From Metallyticus violacea (taxonomy: Eukaryota; Arthropoda; Insecta; Mantodea; Metallyticidae): a stretch of DNA of 64,000 nt. Shown here piece by piece: positions 1-8,689 of this stretch. The stretch is from contig CM060831.1 of the NCBI GenBank assembly GCA_030762175.1, positions 126,501 through 190,500 on the forward strand, written 5' to 3'. The notes under the pieces were generated by a model. It did no database searches, was not told the origin of the DNA, and saw only the letters and a list, made by a program, of their open reading frames with translations. Both the position numbers and the translations under genes were made by a program. How positions within the stretch are numbered: position 1 is the first letter of the stretch; each line of letters opens with the position of its first letter.

Positions 1-111
1 GACTTTAAAATCGTGAATATAGATTTAAGGAACGGTTACGGTGATTTCTTGCCATTTGTAGACGGGCTTTCCTCCACTATAGTTCTAACGTTTCGTCCAA
101 AACAGACATAA
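1..111 (+). CDS. C-terminal end of a penton-like capsid protein (partial, Polinton/adintovirus-like)
   Basis: An open frame enters from the left edge and ends at TAA 109-111 after 36 codons. The tail pattern (a short 'NGYGDFLPF' turn followed by a beta-strand ending in 'LTFRP') resembles the C-termini of single jelly-roll penton or minor capsid proteins of Polintons and adintoviruses, as I know that family. The neighbours agree: a pX/pVI-like gene and then a hexon-like gene follow, which is the usual penton-X-hexon order. The stop codon overlaps the next ATG by one base (TAATG), suggesting tight packing. Only the end of the gene is visible, so the identification leans on context. Confidence 0.5.
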   Translation, partial: DFKIVNIDLRNGYGDFLPFVDGLSSTIVLTFRPKQT

Positions 112-526
112 TGGAGCTGGATGCTGTCACCAGATATTACTTAAACCAGGCAGGAGGAGCATTATACAATGGAGATTTTCAATTGTGCAGTGGCAAGCGT
201 TATCAAAAGGGTAGCGGCTTGATCTCTGCTCTCGGTAATCTTTTCAGAACCGTGCTCCCGTTTTTGAAGAGCAGTGTGAAAGCTATCGGTTAAGAGGCAT
301 TGAAAATGGGGGCCAATGTGCTTGAAGATGTTGCATATCGGGGATACCGCCAAAAGAATCGTTAAAGTCTAGGCTGAAGGAGGCAGGAATTAACTTGAAA
401 AGGAAAGCTGATGTAAAGATAGACTCTATGATAGGCACTGGGCTATTAAAGCGCCCGAAGGGTGAAATATATAATCAGTTTAAGACTCAACGCCGAAGAC
501 GTAAGGTGCTAGACGTATTTTCATAA
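111..526 (+). pseudogene. pX/pVI-like minor capsid or membrane-active protein, broken
   Basis: The frame opens at ATG 111 and encodes about 60 residues. There is a Gly-rich stretch followed by a hydrophobic amphipathic segment (about residues 33-60, 'LFRTVLPFLKSSVKAIG'), typical of the small pX/pVI-like proteins encoded between penton and hexon in adintoviruses and Polintons. An in-frame TAA at 291-293 stops it. Coding similarity continues downstream in shifted frames as a basic Lys/Arg-rich tail that ends at a TAA (524-526) overlapping the hexon ATG at 526 by one base. The premature stop and a frameshift near 340-350 make it a pseudogene. In the related proteins the hydrophobic segment is thought to disrupt membranes and the basic tail to bind DNA; that is family knowledge, not shown here. 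Confidence 0.55.
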
Positions 527-1570
527 TGGCTGACGAATCGTTGGTGCACATGAGTTCCGAACTAGACATCTTTAAAGACTTGCCCGTTCAAATGAACGTG
601 GAGGAGTACCGTTACCATTCTCTAAACCCTCAATTTACACTTATGAAAAAACGCCCCCATCACATTTCATTACTCTGGCAATGCAGACGATTACCTCGAC
701 ATGACTTATGTAGTACTTGAGCTGTTCGTGCGAATAGTGGATGACTGTGGAAACGACTTGAAAGAGGACAAGCAGGTTAGCTTTGTAAACAATTCCCTAA
801 ATTCCTTGTTTCAGCAATTGGAAATTATCACTCAACCATGTCACAGTTTCCATGCTTCAGCCAGGCTACCCCTATAGAACTTGCATAGAAACGTTGCTCC
901 ATTATTCGGAAGATGTCATGAACAGCAGACTACAGTCCTCGCTCTGGAAAAAGGACAAGGGAGGAATGATGGACGCGTATGTAGCAAATGATGGAATTAA
1001 GTGGCGTAACGACTATACCAAAGGAAGCAAAGTTGTGCAGCTAATGGGTAATCTATCCAATGCACTCTTTAATCAGGAAAATCTGCTCTTGAACAATGTG
1101 AGCGTTACCATCAAACTCTCACCCTCTTCACCCAACTTTCATCTCCTTACGCATACAAAGGACTTTAAAGCCTACACAGAGATTCAGTCTGCTAGACTGA
1201 TTTTGAAAGCTGTGAGACCGTCGCCGACCATCAAGCTTGCACATCAGGCGGTGTTAGCAAAGAGTAATGCAAAGTACCATCTCAAAGATGTGGGATTTCA
1301 CGCTCTCATCATTCCAAAGGGGGTTAGTAACATGACTTTCAATGACATTTTCATTGGGCAAATACCCCGAAGAGTGGTTGTGACAATGGTTGCCGACCAG
1401 GCATACAACGGTAACATTAACAAAAACCCATACAATTTACAACACTTTAAAATGAATTCTTTTCAACTGTATGTGAACGGCCAGCCTTTTCCCTCACAAC
1501 CCCTACAGCCCGATTTTGATGCCGGTCACTTACTGCAATGTTTTCAAACATTGTTTTTTTCTTGAACAGC
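526..1570 (+). pseudogene. Hexon-like double jelly-roll major capsid protein (F54H12.2-like family), frameshifted and truncated
   Basis: Three consecutive frames carry one protein: 526 to about 670 (frame 1), about 680-840 (frame 2) and 852-1565 (frame 3). The long third part has the hallmarks of the family often annotated in animal genomes as 'uncharacterized protein F54H12.2-like': a 'YPYRTCIETLLHY' segment, a 'LWKKDKGGMMD' segment, 'LLNNVSVTIKL', 'FIGQIPRRVVV' and 'YNLQHFKMNSF', ending near 'PLQPDFDAGH'. I assign that family to the major capsid (hexon) of Polinton/adintovirus-like elements. Breaks lie near 675 and 845, and the normal C-terminal jelly-roll region after about 1545 is not recognisable. 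Length before the break is about 340 residues, shorter than the usual 400-plus. It is a dead copy. Confidence 0.75.
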
Positions 1571-1738
1571 AAGCAGCAGAAGTTTGCAGCCGTTGGGTTT
1601 TCACCTAAGTCTCTACACAAGATCGTGATGACCGTTGGTGGACGACGCAGCGCGGTGGTTCTGATTTCAACAGAGTGGCAGAAGCTTGCAGAGTCGATAC
1701 CGACTATACAGAGCTCGACTCTTCATCTAAGAGAGTGA
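1571..1738 (+). pseudogene. Small PC4-like fragment following the hexon remnant
   Basis: Frame 2 is open here and encodes about 55 residues ending 'TLHLRE' before TGA. It contains 'VGGRRSAVVLISTEWQKLAE', a pattern (basic Gly-Arg turn, hydrophobic strand, acidic-Trp-x2-Leu helix start) that recalls the PC4/whirly-type ssDNA-binding fold. The following ORF has a similar 'DGRCISLSMQEWRTLE', so the two may be duplicated paralogues. No clear start codon belongs to it; the ATG at 1538 lies in hexon-derived sequence, so the 5' end is probably lost. Function is unproven. Confidence 0.3.
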
Positions 1739-1801
1739 CATTTAACCCACCGACTATCCATGCTTTTTATACGTTTATTTGGCGCACGTAATATAATCAA
1801 A

Positions 1802-2110
1802 ATGGACGGTCGCTGTATATCGCTGAGTATGCAGGAATGGAGGACACTAGAAAGCCTACAGCGTATGGTCACCGACATCATATATCACAAGAAGAAAGAG
1901 GAGTTCGAAGCACAAAATCAAATAGCAGCCCATCGCAAGTATTTGTTTCACGCCCACGTTTCTGGGGGAAAAATGAACTACACCGAATACACAAGATACA
2001 TTCGTTGCGCAACCTTTAGAGTGTTCTTAGAGATGGAGCATTTTCTAAAACCGATATTCACCAGAGTTGGACCAGGAAGCCGTGGACAAGTTCACACAAG
2101 TTCAAGGTGA
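1802..2110 (+). CDS. Small uncharacterised protein with PC4-like N-terminus
   Basis: I prefer the ATG at 1802 to the in-frame ATG at 1760, because an AT-rich TATA-like stretch (about 1763-1798) lies just ahead of it and the recognisable domain begins at once. The protein has about 102 residues. 'GRCISLSMQEWRTLESL' near the start resembles the preceding fragment, followed by a charged helix rich in Lys and Glu, a Tyr-rich stretch and a hydrophobic end. The last 15 codons run into a duplicated DNA segment (2066-2345), so the natural C-terminus may have been altered. The place in the capsid-gene cluster suggests a small structural or DNA-binding protein of the element; this is inference. Confidence 0.4.
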   Translation: MDGRCISLSMQEWRTLESLQRMVTDIIYHKKKEEFEAQNQIAAHRKYLFHAHVSGGKMNYTEYTRYIRCATFRVFLEMEHFLKPIFTRVGPGSRGQVHTSSR

Positions 2111-2345
2111 GGTCGCACCTGTACCGTGATGACGTCACGAAAACACCTGCAAGAACAAGTCCAAACACCAGAACCTCCCGAACAAGTCCAGGCATGACGT
2201 AGAGATGAAGCATCTGATATTCAACAGAGAGTTGGACCAGGTAGCCATGGACAAGTTCAACGCGAGGTTGCACCTGCATCGTGATGAACACACCTGCACC
2301 CCTGCCCAAACACGAACAACTTATTACGTCACGAACAAGTCCAAG
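2066..2345 (+). repeat. Imperfect direct duplication of about 100 bp inside the viral-like block
   Basis: The stretch from about 2066 to 2163 ('agttggaccagg' through 'gaacaagtccaa') recurs at about 2230-2343 with the same ends and a few indels. Shared landmarks are 'gtggacaagttca', 'gcacctg', 'cgtgatga', 'acacctgca' and 'acgtcacgaa'. The copies start about 165 bp apart. The duplication sits between two small ORFs and has probably altered the end of the first and the start of the second. Confidence 0.75.
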
Positions 2346-2360
2346 CAAGGTGAACATATG

Positions 2361-2615
2361 ACAAGTCACCCGCAAACCATGGACCTAGTGATAAAGCTTC
2401 TGAAAAATGGTCGTCGTCTCACAATGATGGAGCCAAATGAACGTCATCTACTAGCCGTGGAGGGAAACGCCATCTTTATTCATCATTCGCCAGTGGATGT
2501 GGACGCTGTATGGGCGGAGCTTACACCAGAAGCTAAAGGAATTTACGCCCCTTACCGCCGCTGCAACCAGCACTACAACCTCCCCCCCTCACCAAACAAT
2601 GCCCAATGTGTGTGA
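2361..2615 (+). CDS. Small uncharacterised protein of the Polinton-like block
   Basis: The open frame begins upstream at 2205, but that part lies in the duplicated segment, so I take the ATG near 2361 as the likelier start, giving about 84 residues. It includes 'LLKNGRRLTMMEPNERHLLAVEGNAIFIHH', another variant of the Gly-Arg-strand-acidic-helix pattern of the two preceding ORFs, and ends in a Pro-rich, low-complexity tail. I do not recognise a named family. It is followed 30 bp later by the next small ORF on the same strand. Confidence 0.35.
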   Translation, partial: TSHPQTMDLVIKLLKNGRRLTMMEPNERHLLAVEGNAIFIHHSPVDVDAVWAELTPEAKGIYAPYRRCNQHYNLPPSPNNAQCV

Positions 2616-2643
2616 GTAGCTAAAGTTCTACAGAGAAGTCAAC

Positions 2644-2952
2644 ATGATCAACGACGCGTTACGCCAACTAACTACAGTAGCGAGCAACTCGGAGTATGTA
2701 TCAGTGTCCACGTTACAGGCGAACGTACCATACGTCGTGGTATGGGTCCGGAACATATCCACAAAGCATGGACCCAGGACGCTTGTTCGCCTCGAAAACG
2801 GGAAAGATGTGTTTCTACCTACAAGATTTAACAATCTTTCTGCAGAACTCATCAACCAGCTCAACTCGTTCGACTTTTACATCGTGTACCAGGGTGAAGA
2901 GGTACTCAGAAGCGGCTACCGGAGACACGTATTGAAGTTTACACCGAAATAA
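2644..2952 (+). CDS. Uncharacterised ~102-residue protein, possible OB-fold-like nucleic-acid binder
   Basis: The frame is intact from ATG 2644 to TAA. The middle reads as two beta-strands around 'STKHGPRTLVRLENGKDVF' followed by 'LPTRFNNLS', then a strand 'FYIVYQGEEV'. A similar arrangement ('FGP..V.L...VFLP.RF' followed by 'Y.G') occurs in small uncharacterised proteins common in metazoan virus-derived and transposon-rich loci. I would guess an OB-like beta-barrel, but no assigned function is known to me. It lies tightly between same-strand ORFs (the next ATG is at 2958), suggesting the compact gene layout of the element has survived here, unlike the broken capsid genes. Confidence 0.5.
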   Translation: MINDALRQLTTVASNSEYVSVSTLQANVPYVVVWVRNISTKHGPRTLVRLENGKDVFLPTRFNNLSAELINQLNSFDFYIVYQGEEVLRSGYRRHVLKFTPK

Positions 2953-2957
2953 ACAAC

Positions 2958-3356
2958 ATGCCCAGTCAAACAGATCCGGTGGTAGTAGGCAACAATGTAT
3001 TTGTCAAACTAGTTTTTGACAACCAAAATCACATCACACAAAGCGGTGAGTACCCCGCAAACATCAACCTCATCTCAACAGAAATGTCCTTTGGCGAAGA
3101 CAAAACTGTTACCGTCAAATTAGCAACCAACAACTCCGACGTCGTGAAAGTCACGTGCCTCCCGTCTAAAGCACTCCACTACGGCATAGACGCACGCTGC
3201 ACCATCTACCTCGGAACCATGGACAAAACGCCAGCCCTAGAATACAAGGTCACATCGGCAGGATGCTTCACAACCGCAGCCATCAGCGATTTCGACGTCC
3301 CAATCGCCATTCCGTCGGCCCAGGTAGACCTCAACATCAACTTTTCCCACATGTAA
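2958..3356 (+). CDS. Uncharacterised ~132-residue beta-rich protein, last gene of the Polinton-like block
   Basis: The frame is intact from ATG 2958 (five bases after the preceding stop) to TAA. The protein has no signal peptide or membrane helix. It is rich in Thr, Val and Asn with alternating hydrophobic residues, as in an all-beta fold ('NVFVKLVFDNQNH', 'KTVTVKLATNN', 'VDLNINF'). That suggests a small capsid-associated or fibre-like protein; I do not recognise the family. It is followed by a repeat-rich non-coding stretch, consistent with it being the terminal gene before the element's end. Lack of stop codons here against the broken hexon gene is notable. Confidence 0.45.
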   Translation: MPSQTDPVVVGNNVFVKLVFDNQNHITQSGEYPANINLISTEMSFGEDKTVTVKLATNNSDVVKVTCLPSKALHYGIDARCTIYLGTMDKTPALEYKVTSAGCFTTAAISDFDVPIAIPSAQVDLNINFSHM

Positions 3357-3477
3357 CTTACCTGCGTCACCACACCACGCGAGGAGGAGGAAAGCAGCAG
3401 CGACGAAGACAGTGAAGTGTCGTTTGTTAAAAAGACATATACCACATATTTTAATAAGAATTTTTTGTAAATCCAGC

Positions 3478-3690
3478 GCAATTTTTGTAAAGCCGTCTGC
3501 GCCATAAACCCACCAGTGATGTGTGAACTGCACAGCCATTTTTTTTGTAACGCCAAACGCTCACAATGTTTGTAAACCCGCCTGTGTCACCCACATGTGA
3601 TGTGTGAACTGCACCGCCATTTTTGTAAAACCGCCCGTGTGCCAACACCAGTGATGTGTGAAATGCACCGCCATTTTTTAAGGGGTAAAA
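3478..3690 (+). repeat. Subterminal tandem repeats next to the Polinton-like genes
   Basis: A unit built around 'tgatgtgtgaactgcac', 'cgccatttttgtaaa' and 'ccgcc' is repeated at about 3517, 3597 and 3649, with a partial unit at 3478. Spacing is 50-80 bp and copies differ by small indels. Such repeats near a terminal gene are plausible subterminal sequences of the element. Confidence 0.65.
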
Positions 3691-3821
3691 CCTCCATTTT
3701 TATTGTTAATTTTTATTTTGTATAATACAAATATTCAGTACCATTATTTTGCATTTTAATTGTATTTAAACCAATTCTTTTTGTTATCACATATATGTTA
3801 ATTTTCTGTATAATAAAAAGA

Positions 3822-3962
3822 ATACCCCTTTTCCGGTGATTTAATTTGAAAAAGTTTTGATATCAAATTGCCTCATCGCTTCCACCCCCACCCAACGACG
3901 CCCACCTTTCCCCACTTTTGATATCATTAGCAATCAATTCAAGCACCGGAAAGGGGATATAT
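3822..3962. repeat. Imperfect inverted repeat (arms about 45 bp)
   Basis: The left arm 3822-3871 begins with 'taccccttttccggtg'; the right arm 3913-3962 ends with 'caccggaaaggggata', its near complement. Inside the arms both sides also carry 'gatatca' and an AT stretch in matching positions. The spacer is about 41 bp and C-rich. It may be a remnant of the element terminus or an unrelated fold-back element. Confidence 0.6.
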
Positions 3963-4104
3963 ACTACTGGTACCTTACCTATTGGCAACATATGTCTGTA
4001 TTATCCGTAAAATTTTTAATCATATTTAGTTAAATATTTACAAAATACTTGCTTTTCACATGTGCAAGAAAATTTAAACACACAAGCCTATTTCATTTAA
4101 AACT

Positions 4105-4505
4105 ATGCCAAAAGTTAAGTGCTCTAATATTACTAATTGATCTGATTTTGTTAAAGAAATAAAGGAAAAAATATTTTAGTAGTGATGGTGAAATTTTACT
4201 TTGTAAATTATGTTAAGTGAAAGTATCGACGAGAAGAATTTACTGTGTAACAACATGCCATATCACCAAACAGAAAAATTGCTATATGTGCAAGCTGACA
4301 TGAAAAGAAGAAAATTGTTGTTTGAGAAATCACAGGTAGCCCATTCACACTCACTTCAATAATGTCAGATACAGTATCAACACTGTTTAAAGCTTAATTA
4401 GAAAAGTTACAGCATTTTGCAATGATGAGAAAGAAAGAGTTCATTATGTGATACCTGCAAATGAGGTAACAAAAAGAACTGCTGCAATGACAGGCAAGAC
4501 ATAAT
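4105..4505 (+). pseudogene. CGGBP1-like / BED zinc-finger relic
   Basis: Starting at ATG 4105 the reading resembles the N-terminus of the multi-copy insect 'CGG triplet repeat-binding protein 1-like' proteins, thought to descend from hAT transposons: 'MPKVK', then 'DGEILLCKLC' (first Cys pair of the finger) and later a degraded His region. Stops occur within the first 15 codons and after the Cys pair, and frames shift. Only fragments remain. The assignment rests on the short Cys motif and its spacing from the start. Confidence 0.35.
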
Positions 4506-4825
4506 GATTGGATTTTTTTTCATTTTTATGCCTGTAATATTTCTATTGTACATTGTCGCACAGGAGTCAGTAAATCACGTTTTTTTTTCTCAAAATAAAA
4601 GTGTACATTTTCAAGAATTATTACACATTGGAAATTGAAAAAGTTAGTTATTATTTTATACATTACTGCATCTTGGCTAATAAAATCTTTCCAATTTATA
4701 CAGGTATGTTGGATCAATTATGAGACATTAGGCTGTCACGGCAAGATGACATGCTCTTTACATGTAGCTAAAAGAGACCAAGAAGTCGATTAATCATAAT
4801 ATATATATAGAAATTAACAGTAATT

Positions 4826-4892
4826 TTGATAGCAGCAAAAGATAAAACACAAAGAAAAAGTCACACTTGAGAAAGGTTCTATGGCAAGAAGA
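4826..4892 (-). repeat. PLE1 terminal motif (3' side of the element)
   Basis: About 65 bp with 'ataaaacac', 'aaagtcacacttgag', 'aggttct' and 'atggcaagaag', matching the order of motifs in the hairpin at 7957-8113. It sits just beyond the coding remnant, where the 3' pLTR is expected for a minus-strand element. Confidence 0.6.
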
Positions 4893-5136
4893 CAAGTAAG
4901 GGTGATAAAAGTAAACATTGAGTATCGAAGGTAACGTTATGCATGGAAAAAGATGAAACTAGAAATGAGAGTGTGGGGTGGGGGATTAATACGTAAGATT
5001 TAAACCAGGTGGTATACGCGCTTTATGTAAAAAAAAAAAAAAAAAAAATAGCTTCCATTTCTCTATCTCTGAGTAAACTTTCAGAGCATTGTGTAGGTGC
5101 AGGTAACGCATCAATAAGTGTTAGGTTAAAATCCTT

Positions 5137-5502
5137 TTAGTAAGATAAGGCATGTTGGGCCACCGGGAAGGGAGACTTGGTTTTAACAGAACGTCTATGA
5201 TTGTTCATGCGTAGCGAAAAAACAGTAGAAGTTAAACCAATATTAAATGCTTTGCAAAGCTTACAAGATAACATATATATGACCATCTTGGAAGAACAGG
5301 TAACAAATGAAGAAATAATAAATTGGGCTGTGGAATGAATGGCAAGGATAATTAGATCAAGTTTTACATTTAGGGCGTTGGCAAGGATATGAGCCAGCAA
5401 AGGGACGTGGTAAATTCGGAGGAGATAGGTTTCGGCGAAATATACTTTTAAGGTTAGGGGGTGTTCTAAAAGTAAGGCGGGGTACAAATTTTGAAAAATC
5501 AT
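5137..5502 (-). pseudogene. GIY-YIG-like endonuclease remnant of PLE1
   Basis: An open minus-strand stretch holds 'VIYMLSCKLCKAFNIGLTS' followed by a 'MNNHRRS' segment. In Penelope-like elements the C-terminal endonuclease has a GIY-type strand, a Cys pair, a YIG-type strand and an Arg/His-rich helix ('R.NNHR'). Here the first motif survives as V-I-Y and the second as N-I-G, so the second catalytic Tyr is lost. The N-terminal part in this frame is not convincing as PLE protein, so frames change upstream. The enzyme would nick target DNA during insertion; this copy is unlikely to be active. Confidence 0.6.
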
Positions 5503-5899
5503 TTAAAGATGAGTGCATTAATAAAGTATCATGACATTCTTTCAAAATAGGTGTGATGGTTTCAATTCCATGCCGTTAAGTAATTACAAGGTTAATGAAG
5601 TTCTTGTTAGAAGTTTTAGGTTTGCATTGGAAAGTTTTGTGCGCTGGGATTATACGGGATTTTAAAAGAGAGGAAGGATAATTTTGGTTTTGGAACTTTG
5701 GAGCTAGGTTTTTAATATACTTGTCAAGAGATGAAAGTTACCATGACGATGACCACGGATTGAAAGAGAAAAAGGAATAAATCTTTTGATATGCAAGGGT
5801 GATAGCTATCAAAATGATACTGTTGTAAATTGGTAGGCTTAATGTGCACAGACCTAAGAAAAGAGCCAATATCAATATCTAGGAACGTAGCAGCATTGG

Positions 5900-6876
5900 G
5901 AGAGACAGAAAAGTGAACCTAACTGAAAATTTGGAGTTAAGATTAGTAAGGAACTGATCGAGAGATTCTGAGCCATGAATCCAAAGCACGAATATATCAT
6001 CAATATATCTCAGCATAATAATGGTGCCAGAGGTTCTGACCTAAGAAATTCCTCCTCTAAGCGATCCATAAAAAGATTGGCATAAGACGGTGCCATTCTG
6101 GTGCGAATCGCAGTACCTTTAATTTGTAAATAATATTTATCATCAAAACTAAACGCATTGCGAGTGAGGACTAGATAAGCAAGATGACGAATGAAATCTG
6201 TGGATAGGGTATGAGGAGGTGGTCGAGAGTCCAAGAAATGTCTAACAGCAGCTAATCCTTCAAGATGGGGAATATTAGTATAGAGTTATGTCACATCGAT
6301 AGTGGCCGGAAGTATATTAGTATGTGCCAAAATGTCAACTTTATTTAGTAAACTCAAAAAATGGATGGAATCTTTGATATAGGATGGCCTAGATGTAACA
6401 AATGGCTGTAACCAACAATCTACTAGAGCGGAAATACGTTCAGTGGGGGAATCGTAGCTGGCTACTATTGGGCGGCCTGGACATTTCTTTTTATGAATTT
6501 TAGGGAGAAAATATATGGTGGGAGTACGAGGGACACGAGGAGTAAGTATAGTGATATCTTGGGAACTAAGTCCTTCAGCAGTACCAGAAGATGCAATAAA
6601 AGAAGCTATTTCTTCATTAAACTTGACTGTAGGGTCGGAAGACAATAGTTTATAATAAGTGACATCTTCAAGCTGTCGGTAAGCTTCAGCATTGTAAGTA
6701 GAAACGTCCCGTAGTACTACTGAGGACCCTTTATAGGCTGGAAGAATAATAATATCAGGATTATTAGATAACCTTTTAAGTGCTGATTTCTCACGCAAAG
6801 TTAGGCTATCTTTCGGAGTGATCTTATCTAGAAATTTGGAATCTCTAATCGAAGTTAAAAATCGATTAATAAACAT
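5900..6876 (-). pseudogene. Penelope-like reverse transcriptase core, frameshifted
   Basis: The piece at 6286-6876 reads as the RT N-terminal half: 'NPDIIILPAYKGSSVVL', 'TPTIYFLPKIHKKK', 'GRPIVAS'. These match PLE RT motifs 'ADKGGAVVI', 'FYGLPKIHK' and 'GRPIVS'. The piece at 6010-6234 carries 'YYLQIKGTAIRTRMAPSYANLF', the PLE motif usually ending 'GTRMAPSYANLF'. The catalytic box Y-I-D-D is present just after in another frame, at about 5997-6008 on the minus strand. At least two frame changes (about 6240-6285 and about 6010) separate these parts. The mutated 'AIRTR' before 'MAPS' is a further lesion. Confidence 0.8.
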
Positions 6877-6990
6877 TTCTAAAGGATGGCTAGAAGGTAA
6901 ACAAGGAGGTTCAAGTTTGGAGGTAGGACGAAACTTGAGAAGGCAAGGAGTAACATTTGAAGTAGGCTGAGAAAATTTAGTATGCCAATA

Positions 6991-7773
6991 CTAACGCCAT
7001 CTTAAATTATGGCAAAATTTAACGCCATCGGAAACAAATTTAAGGCGATTAAATTTGGGAGTTGGGGCAAAAGATAATCCTTTTTGCAGAAGCAATGTAT
7101 CAGCATCAGAAAGTGAAATAGAAGATAAATTAACAACCGCACTATTAATAGTAGGAGAAATACAAGGGGTACATTTGCTATTGGGATGCTGATATGAAAT
7201 ACCGGAGTAAAATTTAGATGGACGGAGTAAATTGAAAATGGAACCCAAGCCAGGAGCTGACGCTACGAGCGGCGGGAAAAGTTTTGGAAGAAAGACGCGG
7301 TAAACTGAATAGGAATACCTGCTCTTAAATATTGTAAATATAACCACGATAGTTTAAGATGTTTCCGATTCAGAGAATATAATAATTTATTCACACTCGT
7401 CAAGATACTATTAACAGTAGTAATATATTTAGGAGAACATGCCAAAATAATTTTGATAAAACTAATTAATTTAGACAAATGAAATTGCTGCAAATATTGA
7501 CAATTATTGAGGATCATCCGTCGAAATTTCTGGGAGATATGGTGCCTAAATAAATGAAATTGACTATGAGTGCTTAGAAGCTTTAGCGGACAATGGCAAT
7601 TGAATTAATATTCCGTTAGGACAAGCACCAGTAATAGCGCAATAAGAAAGAAAACCAACATGCCATGTATACTTGTATTTAACTAATTGCTTAGAATGGT
7701 ACTTACATTTGTTTAACCAAAATTTCATTACATTACTTTGGATAGATGTCATGGTATAAAATGTAATAAACAA
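6991..7773 (-). pseudogene. N-terminal region of PLE1 protein, broken
   Basis: Three open minus-strand pieces (7564-7773, 7263-7517, 6991-7347) follow each other in the direction of the RT. The first has 'GFLSYCAITGACPNGILIQLP', which recalls the PLE N-terminal pattern 'FL..C....P.GL.I..P'. The later ones are Lys- and Leu-rich helical sequence. The pieces change frame and overlap at 7263-7347. I assign them to PLE1 because of orientation, spacing and this weak motif. Confidence 0.5.
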
Positions 7774-7956
7774 TAAAGTCTATGAAAAACACAGAGAAAG
7801 TAAGAAATAAAATTAAAAAAATAATAGATAAATAGTAAAGAAGTCAAAAGCAAAACACACAAAAGCAAATTCAACTTAATAAGCAAAGTAAAAGCAAAAG
7901 CAAATTAAACTCAATAAGCAAAGCTAAGCAGCACCAGAGGTGCAAACAATATATAT

Positions 7957-8113
7957 AAAAGTAGAAAAGGATAAAACACTTAAAGTCACACTTGAAATTG
8001 CTATATTTCGAACTACTAGAGTTCTTCAATGGCAAGAAGCTAGACCATTGGTAGTAGTTCGAAATATAGCAATTTCAAGTGTGACTAAGTGTTTTATCCT
8101 TTTCTACTTTTAT
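7957..8113. repeat. Long inverted repeat (61-bp arms) at the PLE1 5' end
   Basis: Left arm about 7957-8018 and right arm about 8052-8113 are nearly perfect complements, with a 33-base loop. The arms include 'gtagaaaaggataaaaca' on the left and its complement on the right, and 'tttcgaactacta' facing 'tagtagttcgaaa'. The only clear difference is a 2-3 base indel near 'cacttaaagtc'. The left arm plus loop matches the PLE1 3' motif, so the hairpin is a terminal repeat followed by its own inverted copy. Confidence 0.9.
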
Positions 8114-8689
8114 TATTACTGTTAGTGTGTTACATTGTTAATAGAGTTACTTTATTTTTATTTTATATTAGGAAACAAACTTAATACTGTACATAAAGAA
8201 GTACCAACACTTTAGAAAATATTAAAAGTGACATAGGAAGCAACAGATTTTAAGGGTTGAAAGAAACTTAAGGAAAGTTAGCAGGTCCGTGTTAGTTGAA
8301 AAAATATTAAATTGCCGCATAGGCGGTATATTTGAAAATATGAGAGAAGTATCAAGGAGGAAAATTCATTGTACATTTGAATTAAACTGGAATAAATCCA
8401 CATTATAAAGTAAAAAATCCAGGCAAACCACAAACATCATCACCTATAATACTAATGGAGAAAGGTAGGTCATCACTCTAGCCAGAGGCTGCAAGGGTTT
8501 CATCAAGGGTATGTTACTTGTTTTCATTGTGGAGGCAATTATACTATGAAGAGATTCATAGTGGCTTGTTGAGAAACTACTTTGCAATTTACCTACTAAT
8601 TGCATTGCAACTAAAAACCAAGCCTCCATGTGCTGCTAATAAATAGGCAGAGATTCAACAATGGCTAAAACTGAATTATTTGTGGGGGG
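8114..8689. other. No gene seen
   Basis: AT-rich sequence between PLE1 and a mariner relic. No convincing protein similarity or structured repeat was seen. Confidence 0.6.

Larger units (their letters stand above)
4826..8113 (-). mobile_element. Penelope-like element PLE1, degenerate
   Basis: A minus-strand reverse transcriptase and a downstream GIY-YIG-like endonuclease remnant, the order typical of Penelope-like retroelements, occupy 5137-7773. Related motifs lie at both ends in the same orientation: 4826-4892 and the left arm of the hairpin at 7957-8113. Both have 'ataaaacac', 'agtcacacttg' and 'atggcaagaag' in order. PLEs often carry such terminal repeats (pLTRs), sometimes partly inverted, so I take these as the element ends. 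Both ends abut short AT dinucleotide runs. Several frameshifts and stops show it is inactive. Confidence 0.75.

Noticed and set aside
3206..3648. Minus-strand frames over the last Polinton-like gene and its repeats
   Set aside because: They are antisense shadows of the ORF at 2958-3356 and of the subterminal repeats.
7957..8113. Hammerhead ribozyme in the PLE1 hairpin
   Set aside because: No CTGANGA core was found on either strand, although CGAAA is present.
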